Positions 41,703-52,926 of a DNA stretch of 64,000 nucleotides are shown here, in pieces (the stretch's first letter is position 1; every line of letters begins with the position of its first letter). A model generated the notes under the pieces. It did no database searches. It was not told where the DNA came from and worked only from the letters and a program-made list of their open reading frames with translations. The position numbers and the translations under genes were made by a program. The DNA is from Porphyra umbilicalis (lineage: Eukaryota; Rhodophyta; Bangiophyceae; Bangiales; Bangiaceae), in contig KV919023.1 in assembly GCA_002049455.2 (NCBI GenBank), positions 49,878 through 113,877 of the forward strand. Direction: 5' to 3'.

Positions 41703-44700
41703 TCAAAAGGGCGTGCTGCCCATGCCCGGCGGCGGCGGGGACCCCCCACCAGACGCAGCCACCGACGCAACGACCGCCGCAGAGATGTCCGCGAGCGCCG
41801 CCGGGTGCGGGTACGCGTGGTTGCCCCACCCGTTCATGGGGCCCAAAGGGTGCGAGTGCACCTCCGAGTTTCCGCCGCCGGGCACCATGACGGGGTGCGC
41901 CGGATGCGGCGCGCCGCCTGCCGCAGGTGTCGGCCCAGAAACAGCGGCGTGGGCGTGTGGCGGCGGCGGCGGGTGCGGGTGTGCGTGCGGGTGACTCGCC
42001 GACGGGGGCGCGCCCGACGCCATCGGGTAGGCCCCATGCGCGCCTGGGGGTGGCACCCACCATCCGCCAGCCGGAGGAGCACCGCCCGACACGACCGGCA
42101 CCCCCCCGGGGGCGGCGCCGGCGCCAGCCCGTGCACCCCTACCGCCGGCCGGGTGCCCGGGGTGTGCGGAGAGCGGGACGTAAATGAGCGGGGGAGGATC
42201 GTCGATGCTCGTGGCGGCCCAGCGGCGGCAGCAGCGGCCGCAGCCGCTGCCCGCTCCTTGCGCGCAATCGCCCGCGACTGTTTCTTAATGATCGGCTTGG
42301 CCTCCTTGCGGCGCGCGCAGCGGGAGCAGGCCAACCGCCGAATGTGGTTGTCTTGCCCACACACGCACCGGACGTAAACCTTGTCGCGGTCGCTACGGGC
42401 ATTGCGGGCGGCTTCCGCCACCGGCGCAGGAGCGCCCGGGTAACCCCCCGGCGCCCCGTGCGGGGTACCGGGGTAGACGACTGCCCCGCCACTCGGATGG
42501 GGCACCCAATAATGCGCGCCCGGGGGCACTCCGTACGGCGGACCCATCGGGCCCATGGCGTACGCGCCGGGGGGCGGCGCGTGGTAGGCCGCCCGACCGC
42601 CGTGCGCCGCGTACATGGGGCCATAACGAGGGTCGACGGGGCCCGCGGGGACCGCCCCGGGGTGCGCTCCGGGGTGCGGCACGTACGTTGGGGGCCGGGA
42701 GGCGCCCGGACGGGGGCCCGCCATCGGGGCAGCCGCAACAACGGCGGCGCCAGCACCGGCGCCAGAGCCGCCAGTGCTGCCGGCATTGGCGCCACCTCGG
42801 AGACTGTGCATCGAGCTGGTGCTCGCAAACGGAGAAGTCGAGACGGGTGCAAAAGGACGCGACTCGACCGAGGCGGGCGCCAGAGAGGTCGACGACGTCG
42901 GGCCCGACGAAACACCACCGCGACATGCAGTGCTCGCAGTCCCAGCTGCCGCTGTCGCTGTCGCTGTCACGGCCGCGGCCGCGGTGGCCCGCCGTACCTC
43001 GGGAGCGGGCGGGATCGAAATGCCGCCGACCGGGCTTGTGCGGCGGAAATTCCCGTCGTTGGCCACAGCCACCGACATCGGGCGGGTGATCACCTTGGTC
43101 GGCGCCGGCGTCGCGCTGGCGGCGGCCGCCACCTCATTGACCTTGCCACCAGGCGCGGCGGCGAGGCAGAGGATTGGCACCAGCGACGACAGCGACACGT
43201 CCGGGGAGGGCGAAAGGGAGATCCCAAGGGGCGGAGAGAGGCACAGGCTCGGCATCGGGGATAAGCAGACGTCGGTGGCCATGCCCGGTGCGTCGGTCAG
43301 CGTGCCCGCAGCGTCACCTTCCACAGTGCCACTGCTCGTGGAGCGGGCAAGGACGCGGCGGTTGAGATCGCCGGGCACTGCCGTTGGCGCAGCCGCCACA
43401 GCCGCCCCCGCGGGGGCAACGACCACCGATGAGGCGTTACCAGCGTGAGCGGCTGATGGCCTGCCGCCACGCGGTCGCACGGGTGTCGTCGGCACGGTCG
43501 GCAGCACCGCCGACGCGTCACCATGAGTCCGACCAGCGGGGCGCTTGGCAGCCGGCGCCTTGGCTGCCGCCGCGACGGGTGGTGGCGTCGCCGTTGGGGC
43601 TTCCAAACCACGCAGCAGCAGACCCGCAGCCGAGCGGGATGGCAACGGCGGCGAGGGCGCGGGGGACGAAGTCGGCCGGGTGCCTGCCGTTGCGGAAGCG
43701 GCGGGTGTCACTGGCGGTTCCGGCGACGGGGGCAGCGGGTGCACCGCTGCCGCCAACGCCGCCGCCAAAGTTTCCGCGGCGGGTCGTACCGTGGCAGCCG
43801 GAGCCGCCGGAGACGTTGGCAGGCACGGAGTCAGTGGCCTTTTAGTGGCGGGCACGCCCTTGCCCGCGCCGAGCGCCCCCGGTGGGCGGCTCCGTTCCGA
43901 CGACGCGTCGCTGCTGCTCGTTGCGCTCATAGAAGGTGGACCGGTGCTCCGCAGCGCCGCTACGGGCGCGCCACCGCCAGCGTGCGTGCGAATGGCGCGG
44001 CAGTTGCCAGCCGCGTCGCGGCGACAGTTGGTGACGGCCGCATCGACAACGTCCATCCGCTCCCCGCCCTCATCGTCGCCACAGTCGGCGTCGACCGGGG
44101 CGAGCGAAGAGGGCTCTGAATCCTCGGACCGCCAATCGTCGTCCATGGCAAACGGCACGCAGATGGCGACGGCCTTCGTGATGCCACCCATGGACGCCCC
44201 GCACGGCTGCGGCGGGCGCAGGAGGCATGAGTTCTGCCTGTCGGACGCAACGGCCATGGAGAGGACACCCCGCCGAGACGGCGGCGACGGTGACCGCACC
44301 ACCGCCGGGGCGGCGTCACCCAAGTTGGGGCTGTCGGGCCCGAGCGGGTCCCCAATACTTTCCGTAACAGATGCAGAGAGGGTAGGAACGTCGCTGTGGT
44401 CGTCCGCTACGCCATCAACGTCAGCCGCACCATGGGGGCCCGGGCTCTTGGCTGCCGGCACCTCCTGGATCAAGTAGCTAAACAGCCGCTCGTCGTCCTC
44501 TACGTCGGTAGGCGCCTGCGGTTTGACCTCCTTGGTGCCAACCGGTGGCGGGCGAGACGGCCGTGACGGTACCGCCATCGGTGCGGCAGGATGATCACAG
44601 CAGCCGCCCTTGTCCACTCCGTGCGAGTGCTCCGAGTTACGCAGCAGCGCAACCAGGTCCAGCGTCGAGCCCGTCATGATCGAGTCGGTCTTGGAAGCGA

Positions 44701-44767
44701 CTGGATGCGACCGCAGCGGGCGATGTAACTTACCTTGAGAAACGACGGCCGAGGAGGATGCGGCCAT
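41703..44767 (-). CDS. Long unrecognised protein with a Cys-rich motif, likely regulatory
   Basis: The minus frame is open from beyond ATG 44767 (MAASSSAVVSQG, followed by a textbook GTAAGT). A second ATG at 44677 gives MTGSTLDLVALLRNSEHSHG, the more likely start of the main exon. About 1000 residues follow: an acidic stretch near the N-terminus (VEDDERLFSYLIQEV), long Ser/Pro/Ala-rich disorder, a Gly/Pro/Tyr-rich segment (MGPMGPPYGVPPGAHYWVPH) and YVRCVCGQDNHIRRLACSRC plus a basic tail. The paired cysteines (C-x-C...C-x2-C) could bind zinc. The frame passes to the one ending at 41703 in a C/G run near 42105 (PAGGWWVPPPGAHGAYPMAS). This looks like a transcription or RNA regulator by composition only. 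Confidence 0.55.
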
Positions 44768-47700
44768 GTCCAGCCCGACCGCCGTGATGGTCGCCGCCCA
44801 CCCCCCCGCGTGTCCCCGCGAGCGGCTCCTTGACCAACAACCGCCGCCGACGTGCCGAGGCGCTGTGGGCCACGCGGGGCAGCGCGGCAGACTCTCCTGA
44901 CCTCCCGCGACACAGATGTGGGTACACAAGTGGAGGCGGATGGGAGGTCGACGTGGCTCGGTCGACTCACTCCGTCTCGCCCGCGACCCTACCCCCCCAC
45001 TCCACCCCTCTCCGTGCGAGTAAAAAAACACACAGCTGCACTCAACCCTGCCCAGCCGGTGGGCACCAAACGCAGCGGCTGCCGACCGCGGACGCCGCGC
45101 GTGCGAGAGGGGGATACACGCAGAGATATGGACGGATGGCCCAGAGTCGGTGGGGGTCGTAGCGGAGATCAAAGTGGCAAACAGGAATAAAAGGTGGCGG
45201 CGAGGTGGTGGGGCTCAACGCTCAGTGGACGCCGGCGGCCGCGCACGTGGGCGGCCACGACGGCGATGTGCGGCACGCGCGGGGGGTTTGGGGAGCGCCG
45301 CCGCCACACGCGCGCCCCGCGCGGACTTTGCACGCCCGCACTGGCCGTCAGACCGGCGCGCCACGACGTCGTCGGGCGGGGGCGACCGACGATGGCCGGG
45401 TTCCTCGCGGGCTCCTCCTCGGAGATACAGACGGAGCCACCGGACAGACGACGCCACGTGCGCCGGCGCGTGTCGCTCCAAGGGGCCCAACAATTGTGTG
45501 GCCTGAGTGCAACCGCGCGGTGCAGAGACACTTCAGCCGTCAACAACACGCCTCCGCGCCTGCGGCTGCACGAACGCACCCACGCCGGACTCCTCCCCTG
45601 GCAGCGACGCGCCCGGGCGCAGGCTCACGGCGTGGCCACAGTCTGGCAGCAACGGATGGCAGCGGGGGGGCGACGAGGAGCTCTCCGAGGCGAGGGAGGT
45701 AGGGTGGTGGGAGTCGCCGACCAAAGCGTCCAAAATGGATTCGGTGGGGGGGTGGCGGTGGGGCACAAGTGGGATCGTCCCCACACGCCGCGGATGGCAG
45801 CAGACAGGTCGGCTAGCTAGAGGTGGTTGTCCGCGGTGGCCCCTGAGCGGAGGGGGGATTCGTGGAATGGGCGGCGCACCTGTGGAAAGCTCGGTCGCAC
45901 CCCCACGAGGTGGGCGCCGTGGTGTGTTGGGGACACGGCGCCACTGGGCTGTGGGAAGTCCGAAAGAGAAGACGGGCTCAGAGCCACCACCAGACGGCAC
46001 GGCGCGGTCCGCAAACCCCCGGCGGCCACCCGTGTCTCGACGCGGGCCCGCCGTGCCGCCGACCACGCTCGCGGCACGAGTGGCCCGCCGCAGCCGCCCT
46101 GCCCGCTCGGCCGACGGCGCCGGACACAGTGGCCGACCAAGAGCGCCACCGCGGACCGTGTTGGGCCGCGCTCAGACGCGTGATTGGCAGTCAGGCCGGT
46201 TCGGGCAAGGGCAAGGCCCTCCACGGGGACGCGGAGCGGGGAAGAGAGACGGCGCAGGCACGCGGCACCACAAGCGCGCGGGACGTCAGGCACACGGGGA
46301 AGCGACCAACCAAGCGGAATTGTTCTCAGGAGACCAGATTTCTCACTCGTGAACGCCCACGCCAGCGCGAACTGACGCGCCCCCGCGTTAAGGCAGGAAA
46401 AAACCCGCACACGCCGCACGGCTGACCGCGTTGGCGAGACGTCGGCGGCACCCGCCCGCATCGGCTGTCTGCGGGGGGGGTGAAAACCCTGGCGCAGCCG
46501 CGCCCGCCCCGCAGACCGACGCGGGAAGTGGGTTCGCGTGGGGCATCATGAGGGACCAATGATTGGCCCCTGGAGCCCCGCCCGACCGAGCGGGGCGTCT
46601 GTGTGGCTGTCCGTGGCTGAGTAGAGCTGAGGGTCCCGTCTGGCAGAGCTGTGCGCAGACCACAGCCACAAAGTCACATGAGAGCACGCGCCGAGTAAAA
46701 ACCCAATGGACGCTGGCAACCCTCGGGGCGCAGCTGTCGGGGCCACACGGACCACATCCGGAACACAGGAAAAGACGGGTTTCAGCCAATCTGAGGGGGG
46801 CCTGCCACCGAGACGGTCAGCTGCTGCCCTCGCTCCTCCTCCGATTGGCCGCGAGCGGGAGGCGGGTCTGGAAGGTCCGTTGTTGCCATCACTTCGCAGG
46901 CGATCGAAAGGGATCTGCAACCGCCAGCTCTGAGGGTTCCGACGTGCTGTGGAGGTGGCGGCGACCGACCAGGGTCCGCCGCCCAAATCTGGGCGAATCC
47001 GTTGCAAAGCCGCCACCGACCTTGCCGGGACGGGCCAAGACGGGCAGGTGGCGTAAGAGAAAGAGCCTCCCAGACGGACCGGCACCTGGCAATCGCCAGA
47101 TACACATGTTTCTCTTCGTCTATTGGTCAGTGCATTCCTTCATACGAGAGGCATGCAGCTCCTCCACCCCACACTGTGGCCGACGTAGCTGTCTCTGTTC
47201 ACACCCCCAGATAGACTCTGGGCCAAGAAAGGTCCACCAGTTTGACCACTGCGCGTTGCTGGTTGATGGGATCAACAGAAGTTCTGGGTTCCAACGGCTC
47301 AACCCCACGGCTTTCTTTTCGGAACCAACGTGTACAGTAGTCAGTGGATTGCACAGCCACGGACGCGTGCTACTCGCGCGAAGTATGGCAAATCTCCTTG
47401 CACGGCACCCCACGGTCCAAAACAGCCCGTTCGGGTGTGTGGCGGTTGGATGCAACTGGGAGAAAGTGTGCAAAGAAGACGGTTCGACAACAGCCCTTTT
47501 CATTGGTTGCCTCTAGACCCTCATCTGAAGGGCCATTAGCAGCGATCTCGCGACGGTTCGATCGACGTGGCGCCACGAACGGCCCTCGTGCAAGGCTCAA
47601 CTATGGGAGATTTCTCGGTCTCGCAATGGCATCGTGGCCTTTCATCCTGGGGAGCTCGGGACAGACACGATGTCTGTTTCCAGCTCGACACCGCCACGAG

Positions 47701-47860
47701 TCGTCCTGTTGTCGGCTAGTTGTGCGCCTGGACTGGTGCCAGTGTAATGAAAGGGATGGCCTTCTGACAGAGCTGACGCGACAAAAGCGGATTGATGGTA
47801 CAGTGTTTGGTCCCCGGCCGGGGGCCCATGCCGACAGAGCGGTGGGACTTGCGTGTGTTC
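44768..47860. other. Gene-poor region upstream of the DIRS-like element
   Basis: 45.2-46.5 kb is GC-rich with mirror-image frames and no domain. 46.7-47.8 kb is less GC-rich with short frames. The minus-strand GTAAGT at 44733 could mean that a 5' exon of the 41.7-44.8 kb gene lies here. No terminal repeats or RNA genes were recognised. Confidence 0.35.
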
Positions 47861-48458
47861 TGTATTTAACGTAGTTTTCGGTGTAACTGGCATGGCTGAT
47901 TATTTGTCAGCCGGCCGGACGCGGGCAACTGGCCAGGCGGAGGCGGCTGACGGAGGGGGGCGGCGCGACGCACGGTCGGGGGACCGAGCGGACGCGCGAG
48001 ACCGAGCGTGGGCGGTGCGTGGCCGCCAATGGGGGCGGCACGCGACGGCGACGCTCGGGCGGGCGTGGCGCCTCTTTGGGCACCACCGCCCGCGACCGCG
48101 GGCAACCACGGTTCTGACACGCAGCCGCGGCGACGGGCGGCGACGGGCGCGCGGCAATGACGCCCGCCCGCCGCGGCGCCTGCTGGCGGGCGCATCGGGC
48201 GCCACGCCCGCGCGCGCGCGCGCGCGTCGCGCGCCGCGCGCGCGGCGCAGCGCGCGCGCCGGCACCGGCCCCCCTCCCCCAACGGGCGCCCGGGGCGTGC
48301 TCCGGGCGCACGCGCAGAGACCCCTTGCGGCGGCGGGGTGCGGCTTGCCCTGCCGGCGGCGGCCGCGCCAGCGGCCGCAGCCGACTACTTGATGCCGCGC
48401 GGCGGCGACCACCCGCCGGCCTCTACCGGCCGGCAGCGTCCTCGTCTTCTCGCGGCCC
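47861..48458 (+). repeat. A1 split direct repeat (left terminus) of the PAT/DIRS element
   Basis: It starts TGTATTTAACGTAGTTTTCG and is repeated at 52927-53524, with CGCGACGC here versus CGTGACGC in A2 the only change seen. It contains a long alternating GC tract around 48209-48260 with Z-DNA potential and probably the promoter. Confidence 0.9.
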
Positions 48459-48557
48459 GCGCTCGCCGCTGACCGCTCGAAGCCGAGACCCCCCTCCCGG
48501 GCCCACTGCCCGTGGTTGACGTGACCCCGCCCCCCCCTCCCCTGTGTGGGCGGCACG

Positions 48558-49796
48558 ATGCCGGGGACGCCCCCCCCCCTACCGCTTGCCGGCGGGGACC
48601 CCGCAGCGCTTGACCCGGCCGCACTGCGCGTGCGCCTCGAAGAGACCGAGGCGCGCCTGTCGCAGACGCACGCCGAGTTGGCGACCGCCCGGCTTGCCAT
48701 TGCCGGGCACGATGCCGCCCAAGGCGCCGCCACAGCCGCGGCGGCTGCGCTCCACGACGGAGCGGGCGCAGCTGGCGGCCGCCGTACGGGCGGCGCAGCT
48801 CCTAGTGGGGCAAACGGGGTCACCCCCGCCGCCCCCGCTACCGGCATCACGGGCGGCGCCGGGGGCATCATCCCGGCGCCAACGGACGGCGGCACGACCG
48901 ACCGCCCCTACGTCCTCCCGGCCCCCGTCAATGGCGGCGGCCAGGACTACGGGCGCATCGGCGACGGCGAGGGCTCCGACAGCCCCGCCGACTGGCTTGC
49001 GCGCACCAACTCCGTCCACGCCGGCCGTGGCGCCACGCCGCGCCACTACCCGTACGTCGACGACGCGGCCGTCTACAACGACGGCTTCGACACCATCAAG
49101 GTGCCCGCCGCCGACGAATGGCTCCAGGCGTTCGCCGTCCCGCGCTCCATCCTCCGCGGCGATGGCATGCCCGTCCCCTTTGCGCCCGACGACAACGTCC
49201 ACTCGGCCACCTTCCCCAACGGCGGGCGAGACGAGGTCGAGGCCAGGCACTGGTACTGCATCTTGGCGTGGCTCCAGCACACCCACAACGAGGCCTTGGA
49301 CGGGCACCACGCCGTCGACCGCACGCCCGACGAGGACAAGCAGCTCGTCGAGTTCCTCCTTTGCGCCCTCAACCGCACCTACGCCATCGGCGTCTCGAGG
49401 TACGACTACCTCGCCTTGCGCCAGTCCGAGCCCGCCTTGGCGGAGGCGTTCGCCCACAGCGACGCTGTCCCGCGCAACACCCTCCGAGGTGACGGCGCCC
49501 GCCGGTACCTCTCCCGCGTCGTACGGCAAGAGACCCTCGCCTCCGCCAAGATTGGAGCCGCGGAGCGCGGCTTCTCGTACGGCTCCCGCACGACCGGTCG
49601 AGCCGGCGGCAGCACTGCCCCGGCAGGCGGCGGCCCGTCACGGGCCGGCGCTGGCAGGGGCGGCGGCAGCAGCAGCGGTCGAGGCGGGGGCGGGTCCGGC
49701 CACACCGGCGGTGGCGGACGAGGTGGCGGCGGCGGCGGCGGCGGCGGCCGCGGCCGAGGAGGGGGCCGAGGTGGGCGCGGCGGCGGCCGCGCCTAA
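48558..49796 (+). CDS. DIRS Gag-like protein
   Basis: ATG 48558 gives MPGTPPPLPLAGGDPAALDP and 412 residues to TAA 49796. Residues ~20-60 are a predicted coiled coil (LEETEARLSQTHAELATARL). The central ~230 residues form an acidic/aromatic domain (RHYPYVDDAAVYNDGFDTIK, WYCILAWLQHTHNEAL). The tail is Gly/Arg-rich (RGGG repeats) and could bind nucleic acid in place of a zinc knuckle. Position before RT and composition fit a capsid-like ORF; I do not see a named Pfam domain. Confidence 0.75.
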   Translation: MPGTPPPLPLAGGDPAALDPAALRVRLEETEARLSQTHAELATARLAIAGHDAAQGAATAAAAALHDGAGAAGGRRTGGAAPSGANGVTPAAPATGITGGAGGIIPAPTDGGTTDRPYVLPAPVNGGGQDYGRIGDGEGSDSPADWLARTNSVHAGRGATPRHYPYVDDAAVYNDGFDTIKVPAADEWLQAFAVPRSILRGDGMPVPFAPDDNVHSATFPNGGRDEVEARHWYCILAWLQHTHNEALDGHHAVDRTPDEDKQLVEFLLCALNRTYAIGVSRYDYLALRQSEPALAEAFAHSDAVPRNTLRGDGARRYLSRVVRQETLASAKIGAAERGFSYGSRTTGRAGGSTAPAGGGPSRAGAGRGGGSSSGRGGGGSGHTGGGGRGGGGGGGGGRGRGGGRGGRGGGRA

Positions 49797-49921
49797 ATTT
49801 CGACCCCGCGCCGGGTGGCCTAGCCTCGCTCCCGGCGCCCAACGGCCTAGAGGCAACAGCGCGGCGACACCGCACGCGCAAGCACCGACGGCGGCTGCCA
49901 CGGCCCAGACACACGCCAACG

Positions 49922-51868
49922 GTGCCGGTCTACGACGCCCTCCGCGCAGCGCTCCCCGAGTGGCGCGCGCTGGGCGCGTCGACCTGGGTGCTCGACACGA
50001 TCGAGCACGGCGTCAAGATCGACTGGGTGGACCGTCCCCCCTACTTCCGCTCCAAGGAGTACCCAATGGGGACGGACGACACGGCGTTCATGACGGGCGA
50101 GATTGCGCGCGGGCTACAGGAGGGCTACATCGAGGCAGTAACCTGCCCCCGCAAGATCGCCAACCTGGTCTGCATTTCGTCGGCCTTCGTCGCCCACACG
50201 GGCCACAAGCCACGCGCGGTCTACGATTTGAAGCACCCGAACGAATTTCAAGGGAACGCGGCCTGCAAGTACGAGACGCTGCAGGAGCTGTCCATGTCGC
50301 TGCGCCCCAACGACGCCCTCTTGTCGTGGGACATTCGAGACGCATACCACCACCTCCGCATCCGCCCCGCGGACCGCACGTACCTCGCGTTTCGGACGCT
50401 GGGGCGCGTGTTTGTGCCAATCACCATGCCCTTCGGGCTGCGGGTCGCCCCGCGCACCTGGACCAAGGTGTGCCGGCCCCTGGTGCAGGAGCTGCGGCGG
50501 CTGGGCTTCCGAATTATCGCGTACGTGGACGACTTTGGGGGAGCCCCCCCAGCGCCAGCTGGCGTACCGGCCACGCGGGCGCAGGCAGTGGCGGCCTTCG
50601 ACCTGGTGGCCAAGCTACTGGCGCGCCTCGGTCTTTACCTCCACCCCAGGAAGGGCACGCGCGACGGCCCAACGGTGATGCTACTCCTGGGGCACGTCAT
50701 CGACACGCGCGCCGGTATCTTCCGGCTCCCGACCGAGCGGGTGAGCAAGACCGCGGCTCTGGCGGCGGGCCTCGCCCGCTACGCCACCTCCCACGAGCGG
50801 TGGGTCAGCTTCAAGGCGCTCCGCCGTTTTTGCGGCACCGCCGTCTCCACCACCCTGTCGGTCCCCGCCGCGCGCCTCCACCTCCGCAGCCTGTTCAATG
50901 CTCTCCAGTTCCGCCACCCGCGGACCGGCGACGCCCGCCTGGGCAACCAGGCGGTCCAAGACCTGCGCTGGTGGGTAGACCTCGACACCAACTCCCTGGG
51001 CGGCCGGCCTATATGGCCGGGCGCGGCGACGGTGCAAATGGATACGGATGCGTCTGGCGTGGGCTGGGGTGCGGTGCTGGGCTGTTTACTGGAGGCCAGG
51101 GGCTTCCACGGGACGCTGAGGAGTGGGCTCCACATCAACGTCCTGGAGCTGGGCGCCATCACCCTGGCGCTTCGCTCCTTCCGCGCGGACATCCCCCCGG
51201 GCACCATCATCCGCCTCCGGACGGACTCAATGGTGGCGCTCGGCGTGCTCAACGCCCAGTCATCACGCTCCCTCGTCCTCATGGAGGAGTACCGAGCGCT
51301 GCACGCCCTCTGCGCGGAGATGGACGTGGAGCTGCGAGCCGAGCATCTCTCTTCGGCCCTGAACGAATGGGCCGATCGGCTCAGTCGGGAGAACGACTCT
51401 ACCGTCTGGACGCTCGCGGCCGCGTCCTTTACGAGATTGGACGCCCTGTTCGGGCCACACACGGTGGACCTATTCACCACCGAGCTCGACGCCCGATGCC
51501 CGAGGTTCTACACCCGATGGGCTGCGCCGGGCACCCTCGGCGTCAACGCCATGGCGCACCGCTGGACGGGGGAGAACGCCTGGGCGAACCCCCCCTTCCA
51601 CATGCTGGGCCCGGTCGTGCACAAGATCATCACCGAGGGCGCCACCGTCACGCTGATCGCACCCGCATGGCGCGCCCAGCCGTGGTGGCGCCGCGCCACG
51701 GAGGCGGCGACGGACTGGTGGCTCCTGCCCGTGACGGACGGCGTCGGCGCACAAGGTACGAGATCGGCGCCGGGGCAACGGCCGCACTGGCGAACTGCGG
51801 TGTTCCGCTTCGCGCCGGTGGAATGCGCAACGACGGCGAGCGATGGGACCACCTCTTCACTCGCCTAG
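49922..51868 (+). CDS. DIRS reverse transcriptase / RNase H / adenine-methyltransferase-like protein
   Basis: RT motifs include SWDIRDAYHHLRIRP and the catalytic IAYVDDFGG. RNase H carries its acidic residues in VQMDTDASGVGWG, NVLELGAI, LRTDSMVAL and NEWADRLSR. The C-terminal third (DLFTTELDARCPRFYTRW, NAWANPPFHM) is the Dam-like methyltransferase region of DIRS elements, here with an intact NPPF motif. The conserved N-terminus (STWVLDTIEHGVKIDW) lies upstream of the first ATG (50066). Synthesis probably depends on frameshifting from Gag or a non-AUG start; the frame is free of stops upstream. It overlaps the recombinase ORF by 46 bp. Confidence 0.9.
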   Translation: MPVYDALRAALPEWRALGASTWVLDTIEHGVKIDWVDRPPYFRSKEYPMGTDDTAFMTGEIARGLQEGYIEAVTCPRKIANLVCISSAFVAHTGHKPRAVYDLKHPNEFQGNAACKYETLQELSMSLRPNDALLSWDIRDAYHHLRIRPADRTYLAFRTLGRVFVPITMPFGLRVAPRTWTKVCRPLVQELRRLGFRIIAYVDDFGGAPPAPAGVPATRAQAVAAFDLVAKLLARLGLYLHPRKGTRDGPTVMLLLGHVIDTRAGIFRLPTERVSKTAALAAGLARYATSHERWVSFKALRRFCGTAVSTTLSVPAARLHLRSLFNALQFRHPRTGDARLGNQAVQDLRWWVDLDTNSLGGRPIWPGAATVQMDTDASGVGWGAVLGCLLEARGFHGTLRSGLHINVLELGAITLALRSFRADIPPGTIIRLRTDSMVALGVLNAQSSRSLVLMEEYRALHALCAEMDVELRAEHLSSALNEWADRLSRENDSTVWTLAAASFTRLDALFGPHTVDLFTTELDARCPRFYTRWAAPGTLGVNAMAHRWTGENAWANPPFHMLGPVVHKIITEGATVTLIAPAWRAQPWWRRATEAATDWWLLPVTDGVGAQGTRSAPGQRPHWRTAVFRFAPVECATTASDGTTSSLA

Positions 51869-52893
51869 TCGGCCCCACGGCCGCCGACACCCACGACCCG
51901 GCAGCGGTGACGGCGCTCCTGCGCCGCGGCTATCGGCCCAACACCGAGGCGTCGTACATGTCTAAGTACCGGGCATTTGCCCGCTACTGCAACGAGCACG
52001 GACGCGCGGCGCTCCCAGCCGACCCATCAACTGTCGTTGGATACGTGCTACACGAGCAGCACCGCGGGGCACTCGCACCGCCGTCGCTCGAGAAGTACAT
52101 CTCGGCCGTGGCGTCCATCCATCGCATAGCTGCGTACGAGGACCCCACCAAAAGCTTCCTGGTGCGTCTGGCGATCTACGGCTATCGCTCCTGGGCGCTC
52201 GAGGAGCGCGGTGGCGAGCTCGCGCTGCAACGCATGCCGCTACCCGCCGCCTTTATCCTCGGGGTCTGCGACGTGGGCCTGTCCACCCCCGACGCGCTCT
52301 TGCGCGTCCAGTGCGCGGGCCTGGTACTGGGGTTCCTCCTCTTCAACCGTCCCGGCGCCGCCGCCTGTATGCGGCACAAGGACGTGGCATTCACGCCGAA
52401 CGGCATGGAGCTCCAGATCGTCGACTTCAAGCTCGCCCTGCGCACTGGCCGCGAGAGGCACGCGTTCACCGTGCCTATCGACTGCAACCCCGACGTGCGC
52501 GACAGGCCCGCCGCACTGGTGCGGCTGGTCTGGGAGCAGCACCGCGCTGCCGGCCGGGGCACAGCGGCGTTGCTGTTTGCCGACCCCCACCTGCCACCGG
52601 AGGTCCGCCTGTTCAACCTCGCCGCCCGTGTCACCAACGTGTGGTTGCGCCGCCTGCTCGGACTGGTGCCTGTGCCTGTGACACTGGGCGGCATCTACCA
52701 AGGCCACTCATTGCGGAGCGGGGCGGCCACCGCGGCGTACTCCATTGGCGTCCCTCTTCCCATGGTGGCCGAGATGCTGGGCCACTCATCGATGGAGGTC
52801 ACCATGCGCTCCTACGTGAAGTCGCGGTTCCGGGCTACACCGGAGGCCCGGGAGGTGATGGGGAGGTTCCTCCCCTCACATCTCCGACTATGA
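51823..52893 (+). CDS. DIRS tyrosine recombinase
   Basis: ATG 51823 opens a 356-residue frame to TGA 52893. An N-terminal SAM-like region (YMSKYRAFARYCNEHG) precedes the catalytic core with Arg in AACMRHKDVAF, the H-x-x-R box in GHSLRSGAA, a second His in MLGHSSMEVTM and the Tyr in MRSYVKS. This R-H-R-(H)-Y set is that of phage-type integrases; in DIRS elements it inserts the circular cDNA. The stop immediately precedes B1. Confidence 0.9.
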   Translation: MRNDGERWDHLFTRLVGPTAADTHDPAAVTALLRRGYRPNTEASYMSKYRAFARYCNEHGRAALPADPSTVVGYVLHEQHRGALAPPSLEKYISAVASIHRIAAYEDPTKSFLVRLAIYGYRSWALEERGGELALQRMPLPAAFILGVCDVGLSTPDALLRVQCAGLVLGFLLFNRPGAAACMRHKDVAFTPNGMELQIVDFKLALRTGRERHAFTVPIDCNPDVRDRPAALVRLVWEQHRAAGRGTAALLFADPHLPPEVRLFNLAARVTNVWLRRLLGLVPVPVTLGGIYQGHSLRSGAATAAYSIGVPLPMVAEMLGHSSMEVTMRSYVKSRFRATPEAREVMGRFLPSHLRL

Positions 52894-52926
52894 TGGCGCA
52901 CTCCTTCTCGGCTACCTCACTGGTTA
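52894..52926 (+). repeat. B1 repeat of the PAT/DIRS element
   Basis: It starts TGGCGCACTCCTTCTCGGCT, ends GGTTA, and joins A2 directly. B1-A2 reproduces the junction expected if the two element ends were fused in a circle. Confidence 0.9.

Noticed and set aside
48544-51822. One continuous 1449-residue ORF over the DIRS element
   Set aside because: Its first two thirds are an out-of-frame Arg/Pro-rich shadow of Gag and RT; only the part from 51823 (recombinase) is real.
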